DNA of 64,000 nt from the NCBI GenBank assembly GCA_001792895.1, contig MARA01000006.1, positions 1,488,001 through 1,552,000 of the forward strand, in the 5' to 3' direction. The notes beneath the pieces were generated by a model. That model saw only the letters and a program-made list of their open reading frames with translations. It had not been told where the DNA came from and did no database searches. Below are positions 48,759 through 62,683 of this stretch, in pieces. A program made the position numbers and the translations under genes. Source of the stretch: Lentinus brumalis. Lineage: Eukaryota > Basidiomycota > Agaricomycetes > Polyporales > Polyporaceae. Numbering within the stretch: position 1 is the stretch's first letter; every line of letters begins with the position of its first letter.

Positions 48759-48968
48759 CATTTGACATATCTTCTGCTTCAATGAGGAGGCGAGTTGGAT
48801 GCTACGCAGCTGTGTACAAGTGCCTGAGGCCGTGTATACCGGGCGTCTGCTACGCGAGATAACGATCTGCGCGGGCGGTGAGTTAAGCTCTTCGAGTTCC
48901 GCGCGACTTGCAGGACGTACCAGGAGCGTGAGGTCCTCCGGGTCGCCGTAATAGCGCAAGATGAAGAC
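48759..48968 (-). CDS. Candidate two-exon coding segment, unit 3 copy
   Basis: Exons 48968-48921 and 48866-48759 with a 54-bp intron. Compared with unit 1 the first exon changes are silent; the second reads IVISRSRRPVYTASG with mostly conservative replacements (A/V, T/I, I/L, F/L). A 2-bp length difference occurs just before the next donor. Confidence 0.4.
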
Positions 48969-51900
48969 CCAGCGTCAGGATGAATTGTTGCATGACCCGG
49001 GCATGACAACCTGCAGGGTGCCATTGACTGCGTCGCGGGCAGCTGGCGGTGGCAAGGAGTTATGTTCAGCAATGAGAACGCACACCGTGGCGGCGACATA
49101 AGTGGATACCGCTTACGCATGTGATGATATATTACGTACGGAGACACTGTTGCACTGCGGGCAATACGTCTTGGTCAGTGCGGGTCTGTAAGAGAAAGCC
49201 CGGTCTCTTACCTCGGACCGGCCGTCGGGATAATGTGGCTAGAAGCCTCTATCCGAGTTGGAAGGTTTGTTCATATGATCCTTCGAAGTGTCGTGGCCAA
49301 CGTGCACTCACCATTTGAACCTGCAGTTGCTATGGGATCTAGATGACCGAACATTAGCAGAGATGACATGATGTGCGTACCGGACATGCCGGGAGAGGAG
49401 GAAGTGCGACGGTCTGTCGCCGAAGCGGTCGCAAGAGGCGAGTAGATAGAAAGAAAAGAGGAGGGGAGTGGATGGAGCGAAGGGGAGGGGATGATGAGCT
49501 TGTCGTCGAAGAGCCGGGGTTCTTATATCCAGAGAGGAGGGCCTGTGAACAAATAAACCACGCAATTTGCGTTGCCCAAGGGGCGAGATACACGGAGATT
49601 CTGTCCCGAGCTTTGCGTCAGCATCTTGCTTATTGTCCAGACACATCTGCTTGCGAACCAACCAGCGCACGACACGAATTGACGGCAGCATGGGAGGCGA
49701 AATGGTGGGTATGCCCAGAGGGCTGAAACTGATGTTTTCACCTTCTGACTGTGTTCTGGAGCCGCGTAGCACGCGGGGCGGTACTCGCCTATGTAGGCGA
49801 GCGCCCTAATATGATGGAGCTTATTTCTCTGTCCGTTGCCGTCGTAATTTCGTTGCCCGGGGGCAGGAGGAGAGGGTCAGCCATGCATCCTAGCATTCTG
49901 AGGTGTTTTGTGTGTTTCTAGGATGTCTTGACCATATGAGACTGTCATTATCTGCGTTACTAGGCTACATGCTTAGATGGAGCTTGCATGACTTACTGTA
50001 TGGCCTCGGCGTGCGTAGATTCGAGCTGAACTGCCCAATGTGCCTTCTATTGCACTCAAGTGACCTTGCACTTTGTTTTCAAGCTGTACACTTGCCGGGA
50101 GGCATTCTCCTATCAGTATTCTCTAGTCACACCTGCTAAAATTAGTCATAGTGCTCAAAATAGTTTTGGAATGCTCATCTGCAAGGACAGGAGCGCAAAG
50201 CGCAGACGAAGGTGCGCAGGGGCAGGCGCTTGTGCAATCCGCCACCGCTTCGGCCATCGCGGCGTTGTTCCTCCGCTTCATCTACGATCTCGATACATGT
50301 CAAATGCCTGCTTCCCATGTCCGCGGTCCAAATCACTGTAAGCAGGTTGTCTTCGGGCCATGGTATCGGCAGCTTTAACCAACATGACTTGCCCACTAGG
50401 AAGTATTGCCTGCCCCCTGTTGCTCGTGACAAGTGCTTCGGGTTGAAACCAGATAACTCAGCAGCTACTGGTTGACTGCCATCCCTGTTACTGAGTGTAG
50501 AGCTTGTTATTGATTGACAGAACTGTGGCCGCGGCGGATAAGCGGGGCGCGACTCGCGAGTCCAGACCTCAGGCTTCAAGATCACACCAGATGTAAGTTG
50601 AATGTCCGAACCGCTTAGCCACGGTGATCCGGCTGCTGTCTACCGCAAGCCCTTGCCCTGACACGTAGACTGCTACCACGCCGTCTGCCTCCCCCTCGGA
50701 TTCACTCTCCCATCTTCGAACTCAGTGAAGTTATCTCTATTCTGCGCTGTCTACTCATCTACTACTTATATTAACCAACCGCCGTCCCTCCCACTCCCAT
50801 CCCATGCCCACTGACAGCCTCCCACCACATTCATCATCACCTCACGGCTCAGACTTGGCCAACTCACTCCAGGGATGCGGTATGCAGCATGTCGCAGTCT
50901 TGACTCAACGGACACGACCTTCAGTAAGACATGGGCAGATCGGTGAGCCCTCACCTCAGCGCATCTCAATGCTCATGAGCTGACTGCTAACCTCGTGCCG
51001 ACGTGTGTTGCCCAGAGAATCTTCGACGGCTCTGGTAAGCATGACACGCCTGGCACCTTGACCATGCCACGCACGCTGATAACTTGAAGTGCTTTCCATC
51101 ACAGCAACTAACACCGGGCAATGGAGTCGAGTCCTACCACATCAAGACACCGACTTCCTTGAATCACGAGTGTCCATGCCGGTCACAGCGCTGTGATCGT
51201 CAAGCTTCGCTCGTAAGTAGAAGCCGTGCGAGATCATCGCACCCTGGCAGACTAGGAGGACTGCGTTCCTTGCGACTCGGCCGCCTGGTCCCACTCATGC
51301 GGTGAGCCCCCATATGTTTCTACTTGTCTGTAGACGCATAGCACTCACACTGTCCTAGCATGCTGTGAACGCAGTTGCGAAGATGGCATCCTCAGCTGAA
51401 GACGGCCTGGATGTCCTCAGCACATTCTCCTCGGCCTCCGGCGTCCCTGACTTTCTCCCGGTGCCCGCAGGGCGCAAACTACGCAATCAGCAGCAACCCA
51501 CCGCCTTCCTTGTCATGATGACACAACTTACCTCTTCGCGGTGCGTCTCCGACTTATCCGCTCTCTGCGCTGCTGCTGCGGCCTTGTTAAGGTCTCACGA
51601 AGGCGCACTGCACGAGCCCGACACGATGCTGTGAGTGCTCCGTTCCGCGCTCGACGTCTCCCGGGCAGATGCAAGATCTGCCGGACTTGCCTTTCAACAT
51701 CTCAAGACCTCCGGCCCATCTGCGACTCACCTCCCGTACGACCGCGTTCAACGTCTCGCGAGCCGCATCTTGATGTTCCACATGCCAGTCTGGAATATCA
51801 GCGCTGCAAGCATTCAGGTTTCAAGCTCAAGAGAACACGGTGAGCTCGCGAGTCTCGGATTCGTCGTACTTGCCTTGTATGTTCACTGACCTCTCGGACG

Positions 51901-52478
51901 CAGCAGGATAATGTCACGCGCCGCAACATTGTCCGGGACAGAGGACACGATCGAGGGCTAGACCGAGGAGGAGGAGAGAGAGGGCGAACGAGTCTGCGCG
52001 ACGGCTCAAGGTACGTCACGACTGCACCGTTCGCCCACACGCTTCTGCGTCTCCCACTACTACTCCTTTCGCTGCCCGTTGTCTCGGCGCAGTGCTGGCG
52101 CAAAAGCGGGGACTCGTGTCATGAGATGCACAGTGTAGAGGGCCTCCAGCCCGCTGAACTTTGCGCGAGCATTGCCAGGTCCGACACCCGGGCGGTTGCT
52201 GTATGCGGTATGCGGCAGGCGACAGATCCAGAGCGGGCAGTCAAATAAGCCCGCGTTTCAGTCGAGCAGGCGATGAGGAGAAAGGGAGCACCCGGGGATG
52301 TCGCGATGTCATGGTGGTGGTAGGAGGCAGAGCCGCGTCGAGCCGTCCCGACGCGATGTACGCAGAATAGGCGCCCGTATTCCGACCGCGGATTTGGACG
52401 TCCCGCGGTGCGTGTACCGCTGAGTCTTTCTCGCAGGTGTAGGGTAGAGATTGTGTATTTTCTGCCACTTTATGTACT
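48969..52478. other. Unit 3 tail, no gene assigned
   Basis: Differs from unit 1 by many substitutions and indels, with conserved islands: the hairpin (49188-49211), the palindrome (about 49784-49801) and the VPDFLPVPAGRKLR stretch (from about 51444). No gene model could be supported. Confidence 0.5.
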
Positions 52479-54508
52479 CTACCTGTAGTCATTAATACAC
52501 GAGTTCTTGGGTCCTCCGAATGCCCAGTGCGAGTCCGCTGCTTCGAAGTCTCGCAAGTTCCCCAGAGCACACCCTCCGACACTCCAGGGAGCACCCCATG
52601 CCAAGACTGTCCCCAGAAAACACCCTAAGTTCAGCATTCGTGCTGAAGCAGGAAATCGTGCGCCCTCGGCTAGTGCGTCGGGACACGAGGCTACTGCATG
52701 CCCGCCGCCGCCGCCGCCGGCTAGATATCCGACCACGTCTCTGCACGCGCCAGACTGTGCGAGGGACAAAATATATTTCTGCGCTATGTACACCGGCGAG
52801 CTAGCTACGGTCTGGACGTCCGAGTTGACGGTCTCATTCAGCGTCGTCGTCGTGCTGTTCACCCACCCGAAGAGCCCGTCGTTGATCGTGGACTGCACGG
52901 CATCGACGCGCGCGTTCACCTGCCCCGCGTACGTCGCGGAGTCGTTGTACATGCTCGCGTTGACCGACGTCGCTATCAGATTCGAAAAGTCCGAGACGGA
53001 GGCGGACGCCTGCTGCTCGTACTTGTGCTGAATCGGCCCGATCGCCAACAGCTGGAGCTCGACGGAGAGGAGGCCAAAGAACCCGATGAGGAAGCATGCG
53101 AGCGCGGGCGGGTGGAACACGTAGTGTGCGAACCAGATGATCTTGTCCCTGCGTGCCGGGTTCATCCAGCTCTGCAACAGCAGGATGAGCTTCGTGACCC
53201 AGGGGTGCGCCATCGTCCCCTCGATGCTCATGAGGTCGTGGTTCGACGCCCGTGCGTACAGCTCGTTCCCGACCTCCAGCGTCGTGACGCCGGGGTCGCG
53301 CCGGAGGTCGTCCTTGATGCGCCGGAAGTGGTCCTTCATCGCCCGCCACTTGTACCACTCGAGCCAGCAGTTCGCGGCAATGAGCAGGAAGATGAGGACG
53401 ATCAGGATGGCGGTGCCGATCTTGACCATCTTGACCAGGTCGTGTCCAAGGTCGTCCACGACAGAGGTGTCCATCTGGTTGCAGAAGGTCACCGTGTTCT
53501 GGCTCGGAAGCGGCAGCGCGGTGACGTCAAAGTGCAGACCCGCGAACGTGTCGTTGATGTCCTTCTTCAGCAGCTCAAAAGGAGTATCGACGCTAGACAC
53601 GCGTCAGCGCATATTATGTCATCAACTCGACTCGACCTACATGTCCTCGATCTTGTTTTTCAAGTCTGCTATGGTTGGCAGTGAGTTGTTGAGGTTCTGT
53701 AGCGCGCTCGTGAAGTCCGACGGCAGCTGAACGTTGTCCAGCGCGGACAAACTCGGGGTACTGATCTGCGGAGGCGTGAAGTGGAAGAACGGGACGTTGT
53801 TGGCCGCGTCCACGACCGTCTTGATCGCGCTGTTGAGCCCGTTCACGTCGTTCTGGATGCTCGTCTTGAGACCGCTGAACGTGCTCTGCAGGAATTTGTT
53901 GATCTGTGGGAGGAAGACCAGTCAGTCTTGACTGAACATATCGGCAGACGACGCGCTGAGTGGTTCCCTAGTAGCTGGCACACTCTGCTCACCTCATCTA
54001 CTGCACCAAGGAGAATGGACAGAGCCCCGCGAACGACGAGCTCAATGAAGCACAGGAGGGTAGACCGGTAGATATCGATGACGAAGTTGATGATGGCCTC
54101 CATGACGGTCAGAGCAAGCGTCATGGTCGCCCGAGCGGCGTTCAGCGTGCCGTTGACTGCATCCGTGATCTGCGCGTTCGTCGCGACTGCGAGGTAGCGG
54201 GGCATGCTGGCAGCGGAGGTGGCGGCGTGCTCGGCGGCCTTACAGCTGGCAAGCAAGTCGGCCTTGACGTTCGCGACCGCATCGTTGGCGGAGTCCGAGG
54301 AGATCTGGAGACGGAAGACGATGAAGATGAGGGAGATGATGGGGTATGCGAGCCAGGTAAGCGAGAAGAGATGGGGGAGCTGGAGGTACGGCCTGATGTC
54401 GTGGCTGTAGTCAATCTCTGTCTGTCCCTTCCGGCCCTCGTCGCGAGGTGGGTCGGTGTATGTCCAGTGGGAGTGGACGGGGTCGTAGTTCCAGGAGGCC
54501 TGGCTCAT
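52479..54508 (-). CDS. PRM1: PRM1 copy 4, chimeric with junction-encoded C-terminus
   Basis: Exons 54508-53993, 53903-53641 and 53592-52479 give an open 630-residue reading. The N-terminal 172-residue exon and the helices through [20 protein letters not shown] are intact and close to copy 1. After [10 protein letters not shown], with three residues missing relative to copy 1, the frame crosses the unit junction into about 115 residues not found in Prm1 ([20 protein letters not shown], then a GGGGGG run, ending SCINDYR). The last native helix and the acidic tail are absent. It may be expressed, because the 5' end and promoter region are complete, but fusion activity is doubtful. Confidence 0.65.
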
Positions 54509-54888
54509 CGTGGTGTCGGCCGGCGACGAGAGGGATGTCTATGGGGGTCGAAAAGAAAGTAAGTCCCGAAGGAGGCGCAGGGGCTGCAGACCGCCTCTGC
54601 ATGCTTTTGAGAAGACGTCGGCCATTGTTTTCGGTTACGTGCAGGTCGACGCTGGTCGACCTTCATTGTTCTCCCCAAAGCACTCACACAATTGAGCTGC
54701 CAAATGCGGAAGGCGCGACTACCGGCAGACGCTGGCACCGCTGCCCGCTCGGCGCCTCTTCGATCCTCGACGTCCACCACGCCCAACATCCTACTCAGCG
54801 TCCAACCAGCTGCACACCGCCAGCCCTCCGCTGCCCTCCCGCTGTGTTTGTCACTCGTCCAGGACACACGCGCCCCGATCCCGCCCCG

Positions 54889-56527
54889 ATGGCGACTCTC
54901 TCAACGCCTCTCAACGCGCGTTCTTCCCCTCGGCGAGCCATCCCTCGACTCCTGCCAGGCGCATCCGCGACTCGCTCAGGCCGCATCTCTGGTCTGTCCG
55001 CCCTGCCGCCAACGCGCTGCATTCCGCCCTTGCCCTCTCTCCCCGCCCCGCGCTGCCTGTGACTACATCCACGCCGCTGCCTGGAGCGAAACCGACGCAC
55101 TCCCGCTGGCATATACTGCCTCAGAGCTCTCCCCGCTGCGCCTCCGCCCGTCCACCGCCCTCTCCGTCTCTATGCAACGTCGTCGACGCGTCGTACACCT
55201 CAAGCACGACGTCCCGGAGCTCGTGACATTTCTGAGTGGGTCGTGCAGGAGCTGTTAGAGGGCGTCAGACGCTACATGGTGAGTCCCTGCGCGCGCATGA
55301 CGTACCTCTGTGTTCCGCCATCCTACACCCGCCCTAGACTGCTCAGACGATAGCCAGGATACTCCTCTACCAGGTTTCGACGTCCCTGCAAATGTCTTCA
55401 TGTGGAGACTTGTCGCGCAAACCGGCCGCCAACATACCCTACCTTCCAGGCAACATTCCCCTGCATCAGTGAGTCAGACTAACCCCCAAATACGTGACTT
55501 GTACGCGCACGACTCACCTCAACCGTCTCCAGCAAGCGTGCGCCGTTCCAATCCGCCGTTCGCCGTCAACAGCCAGATCTCTGCCGCGATCGGGACAATT
55601 CCGCAGATTCCCAGCCCGTACCTCAGCGTATCGGCGCGAATCCTGCTGCATCCGACGCGTGCCGTCTACGCGGACCAGGCTATATGCTGTTCCCCCGGGG
55701 AGGTCGCGAACTCGCACCTCGGCGGCCCATTCACTGCCCGGTAAGCAAAAGTACCCTCGCCCGCGATGTCGGCAGACACAGCTGACAAAATTACGACTAT
55801 CAGCATCTATGAACACCCCATCGACGTCTCCGACTGTTTCGCGCCGATCAGACGAGGTCGCAAATCGACGCAAAACGGCCGATTTCATTGGTATCAGCGG
55901 ACCCGACACCGTCCCGCTCTCGCTGTGTCGGTCATCGAGCAGCAGCAGCCCGCAACACGTCAGCCGGTGCCGGGAAGCCGCCCCGTTGGCTCGAGACATG
56001 CGGTGCCCGGTCTCGCGTCTCGGACCATCCGGCGGATCTGTCCTTCACGCAGCCCTCTCCCGTCCGTGCTCGTCATGCGTCGTGCCGCATCGACCGCAAC
56101 TCGCCCGGAGCCGTCTCGCACGAGTCGAATCCGCGACGCTCTCGCCGTGGCCCCGCTCGCCGGACACAGCGCAACCGCTTTGGCCGAGGCAGGTTGGCTT
56201 GGAAGACGACGGTCGCTCACGACGAGGACAAGTCGCGCGGGCACCGGCTATGCGCGGACGCGAACTCGGAATGCAAGAGCACGGCTCCGACGTGCTGAGA
56301 GACGAGACGCACGTCTCTGTGCTCGGGAACGCGGAGAGTCGGAGGATGGCGCTATGACAGCACGACGACGAGCCGGGGCTGAGTCTGCGCGGTCCTGCGT
56401 CGTGAGCCCGTCCCCGCCGCACCGTCATACGGACGACAACGCGCCTTCGCAGGCTATGACCGCGAAGAGTCGGCTCGACGCCTTGGGACGGCGCCGACGC
56501 ACGACGCACGACGCACGACGCTCATGA
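54889..56527 (+). CDS. Candidate divergent gene, unit 4 copy
   Basis: Identical to the unit 3 copy at a 10,205-bp offset (ATG at 54889). Same uncertainties. Confidence 0.4.
56495..56522 (+). repeat. Heptamer tandem repeat, unit 4
   Basis: Four CGACGCA/T heptamers. Confidence 0.85.
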
Positions 56528-58963
56528 GTGCTCTCGTGAACGTCGTCTCCGGCACTTGGGACTTACACAGGCCGGAGCTACAAGACGGCCGACGGCCGGG
56601 ACGTATAGCGCGCCGAGGAGAGGCGAACATCGCCGTGGCGGCAGGGTATGGCGGGAGAACAGGAGCAGGGGCAGGAACTCACTCGATTGGGCGGCGTGTG
56701 GATGGATGTCTTGTGTCCGGGTGCGTGTATGTAAAGTACGCGCGATGAATATATCTCGTTGGTGCCTGCAGGAGCTGTGTCAGTCTCGCGATGTGCGCGA
56801 ATTAACACGCGGGTGAGGACACTTACCTTACCAGAGCGCAGCGTGACGAGCCGCGTCGTCGCAGCTCTGCGCCGTCGTCGGGCTGACCGCGCTGGACGAC
56901 GGGACGCCAGCAACCCTGTGCGACAAGAGACCCGGATTGTGGTCAGTCAATATTCTGGTACCCGCTGTTCGAGGGACACTCACGCAGCTTCGTCTAGGCC
57001 AGGGCGTTATGCATTAGTCCTCGACCAGACGTCCAGCCGACATGCATCCCCCGGAGTCTCGCATCGCGCTCCTCGAGCGAGACGAGGATCTGCTCGTGCA
57101 GCGACGGTGAGTGGTGTGTTCGTCTGCAGAAAGGTTTCACACAGCTTATCGTGATGGGCTGCAGATGCGCGACGGTAGAGAGCCTCCCGGTACCGTGACA
57201 AACCGCATCCCAGCGAGAAGGCGGGCGTGTCGGGCGCAGTCTGTTGTAGGAGGCAAACGGCGGAAGGTCGCGGCACTGGCGCGGAGACTCGGAACTGGCG
57301 GCGCTGGGAGTTCAGGCGAAGACTCGCGGCTGCGACAGACAAGTAAGCAGTGGATCCGACAAGGCAGGGATGAACCGAGAACTTACTAGACGGTATGCAC
57401 CACGACACCCAGGGCCCCGGCGTCGATGCAGGCGTGGAGGTCCGCAGCACTAGCGTTGGAGACTCGGGGCTTGCGGTACGGCTAGTTCAAGCGAGCACTC
57501 GTCGGCGTCGCTGCGAACAATAACGTCGAGGCAGGCACGTCGAAGTCGTGTTGCGCCCTTTCGGTGCCGAGACGAGACCTGGAAGCCAGAGAGTTAGCTG
57601 GCGAACATCTTGGTCACTCACTATAGCAGCCGACTTACCGCGACTCGGATAGTAGGCACAGTACACGCACAGCGAAGCGATGCTCGTGGTGGACGTCAAC
57701 ACTTGGCCCTGCGGGTACAAGGAAGCATGCCGGGGCTGTAAGTACGCGAAATCAATACTTATGCTGCTGTTCCGAGACTTAGCAAACGTGCTGACCGTTT
57801 TACAGGAAGCAGGATGCTGGAACGCAGGCGGCATGGGCATCCGCTAACCGATCTGTGCAAGCGGTGAGTCGTGTCTCCTTGATGCGAAGTCGTGATCACT
57901 GACGTACCTGCAGACTTGTAGCGTTCCTGAATACACTCGGGCATGTTGCTATCCACCCGCGCTCCGATGAGTGACGCTCTGGCCGAGTCCTGGTTCACAG
58001 CGGGACCTGCAGCAAGTCAACAGCACGTTCGCTTGCGGCTCGGAGGAGATCGTGCGCTTCTGTGTATCCATGCATGTCAGTGACGCTCTGCGATCCGATC
58101 TGGGAGGACTGACATACGTACGCTTCCAGGGATGTGAACGAGAAGCTTCCTGTTGTTCTTCCTCAGAGCGGTGACCGGACCAAGACGCCGACTCGGCCGC
58201 ATGCTCGTCGAAACAAACGAGTCGCCCGCACTCACTAGTAAGCCGGGCAATCAAAGGCGACGGAGATCGCTTTAAACTGTTGGTCAGTATATACTATGGC
58301 ACCAGACTCTCCGTGCTGTGCTCACGGTGTTGTTCCTGGACCGTAGTTCGCAGTCGAGACGCATGCGAGCGTCGACGCCGTGCCTTGCTTCTTGTCGGTA
58401 CTGACGACCGGTCATCAACATCGCACCCGGCTTCTCTGAGCTCACAGGACGACGCCTCGAAATACAACGGCACTGGCGGCGGGCGATTCAGTACCAGGCG
58501 CGGCATGACGATATGGGGCGGTGAGCCCATACCGCCATTGGTAGGAACTCGAGTGCTACGCACCGTGGTCTTGGCTGCCCGGGCTGCCCGGCACAGGGTA
58601 CTGGTCAGTCGGAAGTCGCGTCGAGTAGCCGGGTGACGTACCAAACGCTGACTAACAGCGGCATGTTCATTCTGGATGCGATGCTCGCACAGGGCCGACG
58701 GGCACGGTCCGGGAACCTGGTGACAAGAGAATTAGTTGCGGCGGAGCACGTCAGGCGCGGACATCAAGACCGGTACCTCACCTCGATGTCGGCATGGTGC
58801 TCGGATCCGGGAACTCGGACATGGTGTCTATACCGGCGTACAGGCAAGATGCGAGTCGCGGCCACGGGCGGAGTGTCCGGCGGCGTGGGTACAGGATCAT
58901 GTACTAGTACACTATACAGTAGGTCAAACAGACTATACTCTGATAGTTTGGATATACGCTCAC

Positions 58964-59173
58964 CATTTGACATATCTTCTGCTTCAATGAGGAGGCGAGT
59001 TGGATGCTACGCAGCTGTGTACAAGTGCCTGAGGCCGTGTATACCGGGCGTCTGCTACGCGAGATAACGATCTGCGCGGGCGGTGAGTTAAGCTCTTCGA
59101 GTTCCGCGCGACTTGCAGGACGTACCAGGAGCGTGAGGTCCTCCGGGTCGCCGTAATAGCGCAAGATGAAGAC
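58964..59173 (-). CDS. Candidate two-exon coding segment, unit 4 copy
   Basis: Identical to the unit 3 segment: exons 59173-59126 and 59071-58964. Confidence 0.4.
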
Positions 59174-62100
59174 CCAGCGTCAGGATGAATTGTTGCATGA
59201 CCCGGGCATGACAACCTGCAGGGTGCCATTGACTGCGTCGCGGGCAGCTGGCGGTGGCAAGGAGTTATGTTCAGCAATGAGAACGCACACCGTGGCGGCG
59301 ACATAAGTGGATACCGCTTACGCATGTGATGATATATTACGTACGGAGACACTGTTGCACTGCGGGCAATACGTCTTGGTCAGTGCGGGTCTGTAAGAGA
59401 AAGCCCGGTCTCTTACCTCGGACCGGCCGTCGGGATAATGTGGCTAGAAGCCTCTATCCGAGTTGGAAGGTTTGTTCATATGATCCTTCGAAGTGTCGTG
59501 GCCAACGTGCACTCACCATTTGAACCTGCAGTTGCTATGGGATCTAGATGACCGAACATTAGCAGAGATGACATGATGTGCGTACCGGACATGCCGGGAG
59601 AGGAGGAAGTGCGACGGTCTGTCGCCGAAGCGGTCGCAAGAGGCGAGTAGATAGAAAGAAAAGAGGAGGGGAGTGGATGGAGCGAAGGGGAGGGGATGAT
59701 GAGCTTGTCGTCGAAGAGCCGGGGTTCTTATATCCAGAGAGGAGGGCCTGTGAACAAATAAACCACGCAATTTGCGTTGCCCAAGGGGCGAGATACACGG
59801 AGATTCTGTCCCGAGCTTTGCGTCAGCATCTTGCTTATTGTCCAGACACATCTGCTTGCGAACCAACCAGCGCACGACACGAATTGACGGCAGCATGGGA
59901 GGCGAAATGGTGGGTATGCCCAGAGGGCTGAAACTGATGTTTTCACCTTCTGACTGTGTTCTGGAGCCGCGTAGCACGCGGGGCGGTACTCGCCTATGTA
60001 GGCGAGCGCCCTAATATGATGGAGCTTATTTCTCTGTCCGTTGCCGTCGTAATTTCGTTGCCCGGGGGCAGGAGGAGAGGGTCAGCCATGCATCCTAGCA
60101 TTCTGAGGTGTTTTGTGTGTTTCTAGGATGTCTTGACCATATGAGACTGTCATTATCTGCGTTACTAGGCTACATGCTTAGATGGAGCTTGCATGACTTA
60201 CTGTATGGCCTCGGCGTGCGTAGATTCGAGCTGAACTGCCCAATGTGCCTTCTATTGCACTCAAGTGACCTTGCACTTTGTTTTCAAGCTGTACACTTGC
60301 CGGGAGGCATTCTCCTATCAGTATTCTCTAGTCACACCTGCTAAAATTAGTCATAGTGCTCAAAATAGTTTTGGAATGCTCATCTGCAAGGACAGGAGCG
60401 CAAAGCGCAGACGAAGGTGCGCAGGGGCAGGCGCTTGTGCAATCCGCCACCGCTTCGGCCATCGCGGCGTTGTTCCTCCGCTTCATCTACGATCTCGATA
60501 CATGTCAAATGCCTGCTTCCCATGTCCGCGGTCCAAATCACTGTAAGCAGGTTGTCTTCGGGCCATGGTATCGGCAGCTTTAACCAACATGACTTGCCCA
60601 CTAGGAAGTATTGCCTGCCCCCTGTTGCTCGTGACAAGTGCTTCGGGTTGAAACCAGATAACTCAGCAGCTACTGGTTGACTGCCATCCCTGTTACTGAG
60701 TGTAGAGCTTGTTATTGATTGACAGAACTGTGGCCGCGGCGGATAAGCGGGGCGCGACTCGCGAGTCCAGACCTCAGGCTTCAAGATCACACCAGATGTA
60801 AGTTGAATGTCCGAACCGCTTAGCCACGGTGATCCGGCTGCTGTCTACCGCAAGCCCTTGCCCTGACACGTAGACTGCTACCACGCCGTCTGCCTCCCCC
60901 TCGGATTCACTCTCCCATCTTCGAACTCAGTGAAGTTATCTCTATTCTGCGCTGTCTACTCATCTACTACTTATATTAACCAACCGCCGTCCCTCCCACT
61001 CCCATCCCATGCCCACTGACAGCCTCCCACCACATTCATCATCACCTCACGGCTCAGACTTGGCCAACTCACTCCAGGGATGCGGTATGCAGCATGTCGC
61101 AGTCTTGACTCAACGGACACGACCTTCAGTAAGACATGGGCAGATCGGTGAGCCCTCACCTCAGCGCATCTCAATGCTCATGAGCTGACTGCTAACCTCG
61201 TGCCGACGTGTGTTGCCCAGAGAATCTTCGACGGCTCTGGTAAGCATGACACGCCTGGCACCTTGACCATGCCACGCACGCTGATAACTTGAAGTGCTTT
61301 CCATCACAGCAACTAACACCGGGCAATGGAGTCGAGTCCTACCACATCAAGACACCGACTTCCTTGAATCACGAGTGTCCATGCCGGTCACAGCGCTGTG
61401 ATCGTCAAGCTTCGCTCGTAAGTAGAAGCCGTGCGAGATCATCGCACCCTGGCAGACTAGGAGGACTGCGTTCCTTGCGACTCGGCCGCCTGGTCCCACT
61501 CATGCGGTGAGCCCCCATATGTTTCTACTTGTCTGTAGACGCATAGCACTCACACTGTCCTAGCATGCTGTGAACGCAGTTGCGAAGATGGCATCCTCAG
61601 CTGAAGACGGCCTGGATGTCCTCAGCACATTCTCCTCGGCCTCCGGCGTCCCTGACTTTCTCCCGGTGCCCGCAGGGCGCAAACTACGCAATCAGCAGCA
61701 ACCCACCGCCTTCCTTGTCATGATGACACAACTTACCTCTTCGCGGTGCGTCTCCGACTTATCCGCTCTCTGCGCTGCTGCTGCGGCCTTGTTAAGGTCT
61801 CACGAAGGCGCACTGCACGAGCCCGACACGATGCTGTGAGTGCTCCGTTCCGCGCTCGACGTCTCCCGGGCAGATGCAAGATCTGCCGGACTTGCCTTTC
61901 AACATCTCAAGACCTCCGGCCCATCTGCGACTCACCTCCCGTACGACCGCGTTCAACGTCTCGCGAGCCGCATCTTGATGTTCCACATGCCAGTCTGGAA
62001 TATCAGCGCTGCAAGCATTCAGGTTTCAAGCTCAAGAGAACACGGTGAGCTCGCGAGTCTCGGATTCGTCGTACTTGCCTTGTATGTTCACTGACCTCTC

Positions 62101-62683
62101 GGACGCAGCAGGATAATGTCACGCGCCGCAACATTGTCCGGGACAGAGGACACGATCGAGGGCTAGACCGAGGAGGAGGAGAGAGAGGGCGAACGAGTCT
62201 GCGCGACGGCTCAAGGTACGTCACGACTGCACCGTTCGCCCACACGCTTCTGCGTCTCCCACTACTACTCCTTTCGCTGCCCGTTGTCTCGGCGCAGTGC
62301 TGGCGCAAAAGCGGGGACTCGTGTCATGAGATGCACAGTGTAGAGGGCCTCCAGCCCGCTGAACTTTGCGCGAGCATTGCCAGGTCCGACACCCGGGCGG
62401 TTGCTGTATGCGGTATGCGGCAGGCGACAGATCCAGAGCGGGCAGTCAAATAAGCCCGCGTTTCAGTCGAGCAGGCGATGAGGAGAAAGGGAGCACCCGG
62501 GGATGTCGCGATGTCATGGTGGTGGTAGGAGGCAGAGCCGCGTCGAGCCGTCCCGACGCGATGTACGCAGAATAGGCGCCCGTATTCCGACCGCGGATTT
62601 GGACGTCCCGCGGTGCGTGTACCGCTGAGTCTTTCTCGCAGGTGTAGGGTAGAGATTGTGTATTTTCTGCCACTTTATGTACT
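59174..62683. other. Unit 4 tail, no gene assigned
   Basis: Same as the unit 3 tail at a 10,205-bp offset. Nothing further recognised. Confidence 0.5.

Larger units (their letters stand above)
42671..52810. repeat. PRM1 tandem array, unit 3
   Basis: About 10.14 kb, of the second sequence class (short PRM1 intron 1). It starts at the same PRM1 breakpoint as unit 2. From about 42890 onward it matches unit 4 at a constant 10,205-bp offset with no difference noticed. Confidence 0.85.
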
